Of a DNA stretch of 44,683 bases, positions 35,218 to 43,232 are shown piece by piece. Numbering within the stretch: position 1 is the first letter of the stretch; each line of letters opens with the position of its first letter. Under the pieces are notes generated by a model, which saw nothing but the letters and a program-made list of their open reading frames with translations, did no database searches and was not told where the DNA came from. The translations under genes were made by a program, and so were the position numbers. This DNA is from Gemmatimonadota bacterium (lineage in GTDB: Bacteria; ARS69), in the NCBI GenBank assembly GCA_030747075.1, contig JASLLL010000023.1, positions 1-44,683 on the forward strand, given 5' to 3'.

Positions 35218-38200
35218 CTATCGGATCTTGACCGCGCGGGCGACTGCCTTCGAATCTCCGCCGACTCCGCGCGCCTTGACATGAACGATATATGTGCCGT
35301 TTGCCACGGGAGTGCCGTTTGAGTCTCTACCGTTCCAGACGACATGATTCATGTCCGCGGCTGCCGGAGCGGAGTCCGACTCCCAGACTTCTCGTCCGGC
35401 AAGCGTATACACTCGCACACGAACGTCATCCGCGCCTGCGGCCAGTCGGTAGTAGAGGCTCGCTTCCTGACTGAAGGGATTGGGGTAAACGACAAGATCC
35501 TCCACAGCCACTTCCAGGCGAATGCTCAATGTGAAGCTGGAACTCCATCCGGTGCCGTTGTCCGCCTGGAGAAGGACATCGTAGTCCTCCGGGCGGGGCA
35601 CCATCTCGTAATCCACCGTGATCGACCGGGCAACCCCCCCGGCGGTGGTGTCCGAAGGTGTCACCTCAAACTCCGATTCCGGGACCGCACCTAGAATCGT
35701 GTCCACAATACGGAAGTCGCGAATCCCGTGCGCGTCGGTCACTTCCACACGGATCGCAATCGTCTGCCCCTGCTCGGTGACATCCAGGTACGACCCATCG
35801 CTCACCGCATTCCCGTTGACGGTGACTGTGTACTCCGGCTCCCCGACCCGCGGAGTCACCGCCGGGTCCCCCAGAAGGACAAACCGCTGCGCGGCCTGCC
35901 GGGTCTGCCCCGGCGACGCATACCTCATCTGGAAAAGCAGGCGGGCTCGAGTGGCAGCCTCTCCCAGAGTCCAGGCGAAAACGCCCGTCTGGCCGACATC
36001 AGGGAGATCCCCTCCCACACCCGTGGAGCCGGGATGGAAAAACGCGGTGAACAGATCTTCATTGAACACGAGATTCGGCCCGAGGAATTCATAGCCGGAA
36101 CTGGCGAAAACGCCGATGGCCCCGCCCGGCGCCGCGGCGCTGAGCGGCCGCACATTCATGAGCTTCTCCGCGACGCAGTCCCCAAAGTCCCCTTCGTCCG
36201 ACCGGTCAAACTCCGCGAGGTGGCAGGCAAAGCCGAAGAAGACAAACGGCATCCCCTCGTTGGAGAGACTCTCCACATCGTGGATCCCCCCGATCGGGAA
36301 GTCCTTGAACACCTCTTCATGGGCCAGCCAGTACTTGTTGGCGTGGCCCTGATAGTTCCAGAAGAGAGCGCCCCGGTTGAGCTTGGACCGCAGGTCCGGA
36401 TGCACGGCCTGCCGGGTCTCCGTCCGCATGCAATAGTATTCGCCGTTGGGATCTTCGGAGTTCCGGCAGTCGTACCAGATGCCACAGTCATCGCCCTCGC
36501 TCTCGCACTCCTGAGAGTATTCCTTGTAGCAGTCGTCCGCACAGGGATGCGTCCATTCCCCCACATACACGCGTTCGGAGAACATCGGGCTGAACGGGTG
36601 CGTCTCCAGCGCCACGGCCAGTTCCTCCGAGGTCTCCCGGAATCCGGATTCCGATGTTCGGAAGACATACCCCGAGGCGCCTCCGCCCAGGCTCCCGCTG
36701 AACTGGTCGTCTGCCAGAAAGACGCCTCGCTCCGTCCAGTCTCCCGCCGAGTCCAGGGCCTCGTAGGCCGCGATGCGTTCTACATTCCAGGCGGCTTCAT
36801 CCGCCGTTCCTACCGCAAGCCTTCCCACAAAGATGTCCGGGAGATCATCGAACGCCGCGCCGGGAGCGGTTCGGGTAAGTTCCGCGTAGTACTGATCGGA
36901 CTCTTCCGGCGCCCCTTCATACTGCGCCCAGAGGCTGTGGCTGGGGATGAAGTCCGGATCCGACCGCCCTCCCACCGCGCGATGATCCTCGCTGGCGTCG
37001 CCGAAGAGGCAAAGGAACGCTAGGGGCGAGCCCCACCGATGGAAGGCATACGCCGCATACGACTTGATGGCTTCCGGCGTACGATGGCCGTTTGAGAACA
37101 GGTCGTAAACTTCGGAGACCGGGGCCAAGACCGAGCCGTACTGCGCGGCGCGAAGCCCTGCCAGTTCGCTGGCTTCGGTCAGGAAATCCTCGTGGGCCAC
37201 GACGACATACCCGGCGCCCGCGCCGGCCGCCAGAATGCCGGTCGGAGGAACGCGCTCCACCTCCGCCGGTGCGACTTCCGAAACAAGCGACTCGCGAACC
37301 GCCAGGTAGACGGCCAACCCGGTCGCGTTGTCGTGGTCGAAGTGAAGTCCGTAGCGTCCACCGCCTTCGCTCACAATCTGGACGGCCTCATCCACCCCTA
37401 CTCGAGCGGGGTCCGATGGATCCGTGATATCGTAGAGGGACAGATCCGATCCTCCAAAATCAGACACTCCTGCATACACATTGGACGAAGGGCCACTGCC
37501 CGTGTCCACGGCCAGGTGGCCATTCCTCGCGAGGAGGCTCCGCTCCCAGGTAATCTCGAACCAGTCAAAGAAGAACCGCGACTGGCTGTACCGGGTGGAG
37601 GTGTCGTCGCCCGAATAGGTGATGCCCTCCAGAAGGAAGCGATCCGTCCCGTCACCCGCGAGACTCCCTGCCGGAATGGGATGCGTGGAGAGCATGCTGT
37701 CGGGCACGCCGATGAAGCCGCTTCCGCTCGGGTACAGACTCCAGTTGTAAAAGAGCCTGGATCCCACGGTGGTCCCGTTGATCTCGAACCGGATGGAGTT
37801 GGTAAACCCGTCATCGATGGGGTACCCGCCCGAGACCACGCGAGCCGTCAGCGTCGCCACTCCTCCGGGCACGGGATCCGGAGCGGTGAAGTCCTGCTCG
37901 ATAATGAGGCCGGGGGCCCCCTCTTCCAGAGAGATGCTGGTCTTGTGGTCATTCCAGTAGTAGAACTCGGACTCGAAGCCCCCCTGCCCGGGTCCGAAGT
38001 CCGGGGGGCGCAGATAGTAGCGGATGTCTCGCTCTACATGAACTGTGGAGAGCGTATGCGCCAGCGTGTCCGCGCTCCCTCCCGACAAGCTCCCCGTCGG
38101 TCGCACAATCCGCATCCTGGAAGCAACCGACGAATCGACGGCCACCCAGTAGAAGTTGTCCGTGTCAAAAAGATCTTCGTGCTCCCAGCCGGAAGTCATC

Positions 38201-39246
38201 CACTGATCCCGAAAGGACCGGCCGTAAAACCGGAAGGCGTCGCCGGTGTCGAACACGCCGTTGCCGTTTCGGTCCAGCACTTCCCCGGGCACCGCAATCC
38301 GCTGAAACAGGTCCGCTGCCCCCACCCCGGCGTCGTCCACGGAATCCAGATCGAAGTCTCTCTGATAAAGGACGGGTTCCTCCACGGAAACCCCGGCCGG
38401 GAACCCTGCCGCAGCCAGGGCGGCATACGACAATTCCGTCAGTCCGGTCTCGGCAATACGGATTCTCCACTGATCCCCTGCGCCCCAGGGTGAGTCGCCC
38501 ACCATGAGCGCGTCGCCCGGCCCGCGGGTACTCCACGCAACGGCGCGGTCGGCATTCAGAACCGTTCCGCGCAGCGTCCTCTCTGCCAGCAGTTCGGGCC
38601 TCGCGGGAGGCCCTCGACGGGGACCGCCTCGACCGGGTTCGGGCTCAAAGCGAACCTCCACCACTGCCCGGCGAAGCACCCGGTATGACCGCCGGAAGAC
38701 ATCCGCGCGGACCGCACGCACCACGACGGACACCAATCGGTGATGACGCAGCCCCGCAGGGGTAGAGAGGGAGAAGGCCGGGTCCGGAGATGCCCCGCGG
38801 CGATGATAGACTTCGCCTTCCACGGGGGGGAGTTCCCGGACAAAGTCCACACCGAAAGGTTCATGCACTGCCTCTCGGACCGGCACCGGCGTGACGGCAC
38901 CCTGCTGCACCGATCCCCACTCTTCGGAACGGACGATCAGCCGCGCGCGGTTGCCCGGGGGGAGGCCCACCGGGAAAGCACGAATGGGGATCTCGGGCTC
39001 TCCGATTGCATCCGTGTGCCCGTATCCGTCCAGAAACAGCCGCACGAAATCTCGTGAGTCGGACGGGACCACATCCAGCCGGGCTTCCCCCGGCGTGATC
39101 TCCAGCACGACATGAGCATCATCGGATGCCAGAACGCGCACACCTGCGGGAGCGGCATGAGCCAGCGACGCGAACCCGAGGATCCAGCCTGCCACGGCGA
39201 GACCGGCAGACATTCCCTGAGAAGCGAATCGGATGGAAGAGATCAT
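35218..39246 (-). CDS. Secreted C25 (gingipain/PorU-like) cysteine peptidase with sorting domain
   Basis: 1,342 residues from ATG 39246 (TTG 39255 is possible; ribosome site weak either way). The signal peptide ends near 'SLAHA'. A PorU/gingipain-type propeptide and beta regions (~30-600) precede the C25 domain (~690-1110), with 'CLFGDASEDHR', 'DIFVGRLAVGTADEA', predicted catalytic His968 ('FWNYQGHANKYW') and Cys1008 ('FFGFACHLAEFDR'), then 'APGGAIGVFASSG'. A six-cysteine insert lies between 'YVGEWTHP' and 'ETRQAVHP'. The tail is a sorting module: 'NPFSQEASLYY', 'VRVYTLAGREVW', 'WNGRDSNGTPVANGTY'. It could be the type-IX sortase (PorU) itself or a secreted protease. It sits just upstream of murQ on the same strand. 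Confidence 0.88.
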   Translation of the reverse strand: MISSIRFASQGMSAGLAVAGWILGFASLAHAAPAGVRVLASDDAHVVLEITPGEARLDVVPSDSRDFVRLFLDGYGHTDAIGEPEIPIRAFPVGLPPGNRARLIVRSEEWGSVQQGAVTPVPVREAVHEPFGVDFVRELPPVEGEVYHRRGASPDPAFSLSTPAGLRHHRLVSVVVRAVRADVFRRSYRVLRRAVVEVRFEPEPGRGGPRRGPPARPELLAERTLRGTVLNADRAVAWSTRGPGDALMVGDSPWGAGDQWRIRIAETGLTELSYAALAAAGFPAGVSVEEPVLYQRDFDLDSVDDAGVGAADLFQRIAVPGEVLDRNGNGVFDTGDAFRFYGRSFRDQWMTSGWEHEDLFDTDNFYWVAVDSSVASRMRIVRPTGSLSGGSADTLAHTLSTVHVERDIRYYLRPPDFGPGQGGFESEFYYWNDHKTSISLEEGAPGLIIEQDFTAPDPVPGGVATLTARVVSGGYPIDDGFTNSIRFEINGTTVGSRLFYNWSLYPSGSGFIGVPDSMLSTHPIPAGSLAGDGTDRFLLEGITYSGDDTSTRYSQSRFFFDWFEITWERSLLARNGHLAVDTGSGPSSNVYAGVSDFGGSDLSLYDITDPSDPARVGVDEAVQIVSEGGGRYGLHFDHDNATGLAVYLAVRESLVSEVAPAEVERVPPTGILAAGAGAGYVVVAHEDFLTEASELAGLRAAQYGSVLAPVSEVYDLFSNGHRTPEAIKSYAAYAFHRWGSPLAFLCLFGDASEDHRAVGGRSDPDFIPSHSLWAQYEGAPEESDQYYAELTRTAPGAAFDDLPDIFVGRLAVGTADEAAWNVERIAAYEALDSAGDWTERGVFLADDQFSGSLGGGASGYVFRTSESGFRETSEELAVALETHPFSPMFSERVYVGEWTHPCADDCYKEYSQECESEGDDCGIWYDCRNSEDPNGEYYCMRTETRQAVHPDLRSKLNRGALFWNYQGHANKYWLAHEEVFKDFPIGGIHDVESLSNEGMPFVFFGFACHLAEFDRSDEGDFGDCVAEKLMNVRPLSAAAPGGAIGVFASSGYEFLGPNLVFNEDLFTAFFHPGSTGVGGDLPDVGQTGVFAWTLGEAATRARLLFQMRYASPGQTRQAAQRFVLLGDPAVTPRVGEPEYTVTVNGNAVSDGSYLDVTEQGQTIAIRVEVTDAHGIRDFRIVDTILGAVPESEFEVTPSDTTAGGVARSITVDYEMVPRPEDYDVLLQADNGTGWSSSFTLSIRLEVAVEDLVVYPNPFSQEASLYYRLAAGADDVRVRVYTLAGREVWESDSAPAAADMNHVVWNGRDSNGTPVANGTYIVHVKARGVGGDSKAVARAVKIR

Positions 39247-39292
39247 TCGGTTCAACCGGGGTGAATCGGGTGGAGGGGCTCACGACCGGGGA

Positions 39293-39321
39293 AGTATAGG
39301 AAGCCTGCGGACAAGCGTCAA
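39293..39321 (-). promoter_or_regulatory. Promoter of the C25 peptidase (and possibly the murQ operon)
   Basis: TTGACG (39321-39316), exact 17-nt spacer, TATACT (39298-39293), about 47 nt before the ATG. It begins right after the terminator of the upstream gene. Among the best-scoring promoters in the window by eye. Confidence 0.65.
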
Positions 39322-39327
39322 TCGACA

Positions 39328-39359
39328 CAAAAAAGGGCGCCCGGTGAGGGGCGCCCTTT
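39328..39359 (-). terminator. Intrinsic terminator of the dockerin-like gene
   Basis: On the minus strand AAAGGGCGCCC (39359-39349) pairs with GGGCGCCCTTT (39342-39332) around a 6-nt loop and runs into TTTTTTGTG. This is an 11-bp perfect stem with a U-tract, 34 nt after the stop at 39393. It is the clearest terminator in the window. Confidence 0.85.
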
Positions 39360-39392
39360 CCGGAAACCGAAGCCTCCGGGTCACTGCAGGTT

Positions 39393-39992
39393 TTACGGAC
39401 AGCCGTTTCCGAGACCACCGGCCCAGAAGCCGAGGTCGACCACGCCGACCGAGCCGTCGCAGTTGTAGTCGCCAAACAGACCATAGCTCGGCGGCAGCGT
39501 CCCGGCCCAGAGACCGAGATCGACGATACCGGTGGAGTTACCGGAATCGCAGGAGCCGTCGAGGTCCGGGCTCGTGTAGAAGTGCGGGCCATTGGTGCAG
39601 ATCAGAATGTCGCCCACGCAATGGGAAGTGACGGCAACCTGAAGGTCGCCACCGTATCCGCCAAGCACCGTGAAAGAGAGACTCACGACGCCAGAAGCAT
39701 CCGTGATCCCGGTAGTGGTCTCTCCGCCCGGGCAGGCGCAAAGGCCGGCACCCGTGACGGTGGCGCTGGTCGAACAACCGGCCACCGGAACGCCAAAGGC
39801 ATCAAGAAGCGTGACCGTGGCGACGAGAACATCAGCAGTTCCGGTCGCGTTGAACCGGAACTGGGTACCGGCGGAGCCGGTGAGAGCACCGGTGACGACA
39901 CAGCTGGACTGCGTCGGATCAGGAACGCCCGCAAAAGAGGCGGAGCTGCAGACGAGAAGAGCAAGGATTGTGAAGACCAGGGTCTTCCGCAT
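39393..39992 (-). CDS. Small secreted protein with Ig-like domain and dockerin-like repeats
   Basis: 199 residues from ATG 39992 (CGGAGG, 8-nt spacer). The signal peptide ends near 'SSASFAG'. Residues ~25-125 resemble a bacterial Ig-like (Big_1-type) beta sandwich: 'VATVTLLDAFGVPVAG' and 'GITDASGVVSLSFTV'. The C-terminus carries two related loops: 'SPDLDGSCDSGNSTGIVDLG' with 'LWAG', then 'GDYNCDGSVGVVDLG' with 'FWAGGLGNGC'. Each has the D-x-D/N-x-D/S spacing of dockerin calcium loops followed by the shared 'VDLGxWAG'. It lacks the sorting module of the other secreted proteins, so the repeats may be its own attachment or docking device. Nine cysteines suggest disulfides. It stands alone, with promoters upstream and a strong terminator, so it may be highly expressed. 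Confidence 0.82.
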   Translation of the reverse strand: MRKTLVFTILALLVCSSASFAGVPDPTQSSCVVTGALTGSAGTQFRFNATGTADVLVATVTLLDAFGVPVAGCSTSATVTGAGLCACPGGETTTGITDASGVVSLSFTVLGGYGGDLQVAVTSHCVGDILICTNGPHFYTSPDLDGSCDSGNSTGIVDLGLWAGTLPPSYGLFGDYNCDGSVGVVDLGFWAGGLGNGCP

Positions 39993-40130
39993 TTCGATTA
40001 CCTCCGAAGCACCAGAACTTGATGAAGTGAAACCTCGGACTACTGACTCCCAATCAGGGACCACCAGCGTCCGCGCAGAAGATGAACAATCGGTGAGCTG
40101 CACCCCCTTCCCTGGCCATTCAAGACTGAA

Positions 40131-40160
40131 ACTTTACCACTGAGAACCTGAACCCGTCAA
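40131..40160 (-). promoter_or_regulatory. Proximal candidate promoter of the dockerin-like gene
   Basis: TTGACG (40160-40155), 18-nt spacer, TAAAGT (40136-40131). It would give a leader of about 130 nt before ATG 39992. Confidence 0.45.
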
Positions 40161-40262
40161 ACCGAACTTCCTCAAGGGAGCATCGGCACGGATCCCCGGA
40201 GCTTGACCATGAACCCGCGCTCAATGCGGATTCAGCCCCTCTCAACTCGCAACATGGGGGGA

Positions 40263-40292
40263 ATGATATCAGCTGGCAGCTCCCCAGGTCAA
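40263..40292 (-). promoter_or_regulatory. Distal candidate promoter of the dockerin-like gene
   Basis: TTGACC (40292-40287), 18-nt spacer, TATCAT (40268-40263), read on the minus strand. It would give a leader of about 260 nt. The two boxes point to tandem promoters for one gene. Confidence 0.45.
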
Positions 40293-40456
40293 ACGGCTTT
40301 CAGTGAGTTATGCGGTTCTGGCTGGGAGTTTTGGTGAAGATTGCCGATCAGACCTCACCGCCTCCAGGGTGAAGTTCGCGGCTCCCGGCGGGGATCTGCC
40401 CGTCCTGCGCCCGACATGGGGCCGGGCCTGCAGAGGTCGATGAGATCGCGGAAGGG

Positions 40457-40534
40457 TGGTGGGCGAAGAGGGACTTGAACCCCCGACCCCCTGCGTGTAA
40501 AGCAGGTGCTCTAAACCAGCTGAGCTATTCGCCC
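40457..40534 (-). tRNA. tRNA-Val (anticodon TAC)
   Basis: 78 nt with an encoded CCA. The acceptor GGGCGAA pairs with TTCGCCC, discriminator A. The D-arm has AGCTGGTTTAGAGC. The anticodon stem CCTGC/GCAGG encloses loop TTTACAC (anticodon TAC). The T-arm is TCGGGGGTTCAAGTCCCTC. No separate promoter was found, so it may be read through from the gene at 40589. Confidence 0.96.
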
Positions 40535-40588
40535 TGGTCCCTCTGCCCCGGTCAAGGCCGCTCTGGGGCAGCCCGTGAGGAAGGTCGG

Positions 40589-40804
40589 CTACAGAATGAA
40601 CGCCAGCGGAATCAGTACGCAGTAGCCCAGCACCAGAAGAATCGGGGCCATCGTGATGCTCCCGCCGGAAAGCAACAGATAGCCGATCGCAATCGCGCCC
40701 AGCCCCCCAAGGAAGATCCCGACATTGCGCCGCTCCCAGCGCACGCGACCCGCGCTTCCCGCAGGCGTCGTCCGAGCCTTGTCCCGCGCAGCCTTCGCCG
40801 CCAT
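40589..40804 (-). CDS. Small membrane protein, DUF3098-like
   Basis: 71 residues from ATG 40804 (AGGAGG, 5-nt spacer); two further in-frame ATGs upstream have no such site. A basic N-terminus of ~25 residues is followed by two membrane helices: 'FLGGLGAIAIGYLLLSGG' and 'APILLVLGYCVLIPLAFIL'. The turn 'SGGSITMAPILLVLGY' resembles small DUF3098-type proteins of Bacteroidetes and relatives, where ITLAPxxxxxG is conserved. Function unknown. It lies 45 nt after larE on the same strand and 54 nt before tRNA-Val, so it may end the rluD-larE transcript. Confidence 0.7.
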   Translation of the reverse strand: MAAKAARDKARTTPAGSAGRVRWERRNVGIFLGGLGAIAIGYLLLSGGSITMAPILLVLGYCVLIPLAFIL

Positions 40805-40849
40805 GATCCCCTCCTGTGCAGACATCCGCCGCAAGCGCAGCGGACCGTA

Positions 40850-41752
40850 TCAGCCTGTTTCTCCGCCGTCAACGCCACCCCCGGGGGGAGACGCGCGCCT
40901 CCCGGCCACCTTCGGCTCCTGAAGGCTCCCGGCGCGATACCCCTCCAGATCGAGCGCGACGAACCGATACCCGGCCCGCCGAACTCCCTCGGTGGCCTCT
41001 CGCCGAACTTCGGCATCCAGGAAGCGCTCCAGATCCGCCGAAGCCACCTCCACACGCGCAACATCGCCGTGGTGCCGCACGCGAAAGCCCGCAAACCCCA
41101 TGGCGCGCAGCGCACCCTCAGCCGCTTCCACCTGTCGCAACGCATCCAGCGTCACGCGAATGCCCTCCGGAAAGCGAGACGCAAGACACGCCATCGCCGG
41201 TTTCTCCGCAGTCGGAAGCCCCATCTCCCGCGACCACGCCCGGACATCCTCCTTCGTCGCGCCTGCCGCCGCCAACGGACTCACCACGCTCTTCTCCCGC
41301 GCGGCGACAAGCCCGGGCCGATGCCCACGACAATCGTCGGCATTGGTCCCGTCCACGACCCAGGGGATCCCTTCCTCCCGCGCCACTGCGTGAAGCCGCG
41401 TGAAGAGTTCCGACTTGCAGTGGTAGCACCGGTCACCGGCATTGGCCGCGTAGTCGGGATCGTCCACTTCCGCCGTCGATACGATCCGGTGGCGCGCCCC
41501 GATCCCGTGCGCCAGCGCCTTCGCTTCGTCCAGCTCCCAGGCCGCCACAGATGCCGACTTTCCGGTCACTGCCAGCGCTCCGTCACCCAGTTCCTCCACG
41601 GCCACGCGCAGCACGAGCGTGGAATCCACACCGCCGGAGAAGGCGACCACAACGCGCCGCCGGGCGCGCAGATCCGCGCGAACAGCGTCCAGTCCGGCAG
41701 GGCATGCAGTCACGGAACTGCCTTTCGAGAAAGGGAGAACGGCCCGGAGCAT
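40850..41752 (-). CDS. larE: ATP-dependent sacrificial sulfur transferase LarE
   Basis: 300 residues if started at ATG 41752. GTG 41713 ('VTACPAGLDAV') is a fair alternative giving 287 residues. A PP-loop ATPase ('VVAFSGGVDSTLVLRVA') of the LarE family, which adenylates and thiolates the pincer nickel cofactor precursor of lactate racemase. Family marks are 'DRCYHCKSELF', 'DGTNADD', 'GHRPGL' and 'ACLASRFPEG'. The single Cys of the last motif matches the sacrificial cysteine position of Lactobacillus LarE, which suggests the cysteine-to-dehydroalanine type rather than the iron-sulfur type. No larA, larB or larC is in the window. It follows mltG by 20 nt. Confidence 0.9.
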   Translation of the reverse strand: MLRAVLPFSKGSSVTACPAGLDAVRADLRARRRVVVAFSGGVDSTLVLRVAVEELGDGALAVTGKSASVAAWELDEAKALAHGIGARHRIVSTAEVDDPDYAANAGDRCYHCKSELFTRLHAVAREEGIPWVVDGTNADDCRGHRPGLVAAREKSVVSPLAAAGATKEDVRAWSREMGLPTAEKPAMACLASRFPEGIRVTLDALRQVEAAEGALRAMGFAGFRVRHHGDVARVEVASADLERFLDAEVRREATEGVRRAGYRFVALDLEGYRAGSLQEPKVAGRRASPPGGGVDGGETG

Positions 41753-41772
41753 AGGAACGCTCTTCCGTCAGG

Positions 41773-42795
41773 TCAACTGCGCCGGGAAGTGCGCGCGCGA
41801 TTCGCTGCGCGTTCATGCTCTTCCCGCGTCACTGAAAATGTGTGGCCGCCACTTCCATCCGCCACGAAGAACATGTCCTCGCACGGGGTGAGCGGGTGCA
41901 GGACCGCATCGATGGAGGCTCTCCCCGGAGCGCCGATCGGGCCGGGCGGAAGGCCGTGATTGCGGTAGGTGTTGTAGGGAGACTCGATCTTGAGGTGCTT
42001 GTAGTAGAGGCGACCGCGGAACCTCCCGATTCCGTACCGCACGGTCGGATCCGCCTCCAGCTTCCACCCCTGCCGCAAGCGGTTCAGGTACACCGCCGCC
42101 ACATGCGGCCGTTCGTCCGCCATGCGCGTCTCCGCCTCCACAATGGACGCGAGCGTCAGCACCTCGTGCCGTGAGAGGTCTGGAAGCGCACCGTCTGAAG
42201 GTGGAGGCAACGCGGCGGTCACTTCGTCCAGGCGCGCAACCAGCGCGTCCACGATCTCCCCGGCGGACATTCCATCCGGAAGGCGGTAGGTGTCCGGGAA
42301 CAGGTAGCCCTCCAGCGTCTCTGCGGTGCAGCCCGCCGAAGCCCGACGCATGGAATCCGCCGCCGCAATCATAAACTCCTCTTTCGGCACATCGAACTGC
42401 TGCTCCACTTCATCCGCGATTCGCCCCAGTCGCCACCCTTCGAGAACCCGGAATCGCCGAAGGACGACTTCGCCCCGAAGGAGCACGCGGAGCACCTGTC
42501 CGGCCGTGGCCCCCTGCGGGATGGCGAAAGTGCCTGCGGGAACGCCCCGATCCGCTCTCAGCACTCTCGCGAGGAGCGTAACCCGCTGCCCGGAGACGAT
42601 GAGACCGCGCTCCTCCAGGAGGCCCGCGACTGTCGCAAATCCCAGCCCGTCGGGAACCCGGACCTCCATCGGGACGCCGGGCGCACTCGCTGCGGGGCGT
42701 TCGTGGAGCGTTGAACGCAGCATTCCCAGCGCCATAGACAGCGCGAGCAATACCACCGCGCCGACGGTGAGAAGAGCCTGCCGAACGAGGCGCAT
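41773..42795 (-). CDS. mltG: Endolytic murein transglycosylase MltG
   Basis: 340 residues from ATG 42795, overlapping the ruvX stop by one base (TGATG); GTG one codon earlier is possible. A single N-terminal membrane helix ('ALLTVGAVVLLALSMAL') anchors the enzyme, with the YceG domain outside. The LysM-like part has 'VRVPDGLGFATVAGLLEERGL'-type sequence near residues 45-65. The catalytic domain shows 'LEGYLFPDTYRLP', catalytic Glu220 in 'LASIVEAET' (E218 in E. coli), 'AAVYLNRLRQGWKLEADPTV', 'SPYNTYRNHGLPPGPI' and 'FVADGSGGHTFS'. MltG cuts nascent glycan strands and sets their length. It is part of the rluD-rsbW-ruvX-mltG run; ruvX-mltG linkage is common in bacteria. Confidence 0.96.
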   Translation of the reverse strand: MRLVRQALLTVGAVVLLALSMALGMLRSTLHERPAASAPGVPMEVRVPDGLGFATVAGLLEERGLIVSGQRVTLLARVLRADRGVPAGTFAIPQGATAGQVLRVLLRGEVVLRRFRVLEGWRLGRIADEVEQQFDVPKEEFMIAAADSMRRASAGCTAETLEGYLFPDTYRLPDGMSAGEIVDALVARLDEVTAALPPPSDGALPDLSRHEVLTLASIVEAETRMADERPHVAAVYLNRLRQGWKLEADPTVRYGIGRFRGRLYYKHLKIESPYNTYRNHGLPPGPIGAPGRASIDAVLHPLTPCEDMFFVADGSGGHTFSVTREEHERAANRARTSRRS

Positions 42796-43232
42796 CACGA
42801 AGAGGCGTCCGTGTCGGCCCGGTCGAGCCAGCCGCGCAGAATGAGGATGGCGGCGACACGGTCCACATCGGCTTTGTCCTGGCGCTTCCCGCGGGAGCCG
42901 GGGTCGACCGAAAGCGTCCGTTCCGCCTCCACCGACGAGAGCCGTTCGTCCTGCAGGTCGACCGGGAGACTCGTTCTCCGGCCCAGCTCTTCGGCGAACT
43001 CCCTGCAGATCGAAGACCTCTCCCCTGGTGTGCCGTCCATCTGGAGCGGATCCCCGACCACCAGTTGCACCGTCTCCGCGCGACGAATCGTTCGCACGAC
43101 TTCCTTCCAGGGGATCGTGTTCCCGGGGCGAAGGATCGTGGGGAGTGCCTCCGCCGCGATGCGCAACGGGTCCGACACGGCCACGCCAATCCGCCGGTCC
43201 CCGAAGTCGAACGCCATCACGCGCCCCTTCAC
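42795..43232 (-). CDS. ruvX: RuvX/YqgF family Holliday-junction resolvase-like nuclease
   Basis: 145 residues from GTG 43232, which overlaps the upstream stop as GTGA. An RNase-H-like fold with the three acidic sites visible: 'MAFDFGDRRIGVAVSD', 'QLVVGDPLQMDG' and 'LQDERLSSVEAERTL', plus 'DKADVDRVAAILIL'. Family members process pre-16S rRNA 5' ends or Holliday junctions. The length is typical (~140 aa). It is coupled to mltG downstream. Confidence 0.93.
   Translation of the reverse strand: MKGRVMAFDFGDRRIGVAVSDPLRIAAEALPTILRPGNTIPWKEVVRTIRRAETVQLVVGDPLQMDGTPGERSSICREFAEELGRRTSLPVDLQDERLSSVEAERTLSVDPGSRGKRQDKADVDRVAAILILRGWLDRADTDASS

Larger units (their letters stand above)
39993..40456. other. 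464-bp non-coding region upstream of the dockerin-like gene
   Basis: No open frame here has a ribosome site and plausible composition. Apart from the two minus-strand promoter candidates it is locally AT-richer than its surroundings (notably 40015-40160 and 40260-40345). No tRNA, riboswitch or terminator fold was recognised; the part from 40345 to 40456, next to tRNA-Val, shows nothing. Confidence 0.5.

Noticed and set aside
40543-40571. Hairpin CTGCCCC/GGGGCAG upstream of tRNA-Val as a terminator
   Set aside because: The stem is only 7 bp and no U-tract follows in either direction.
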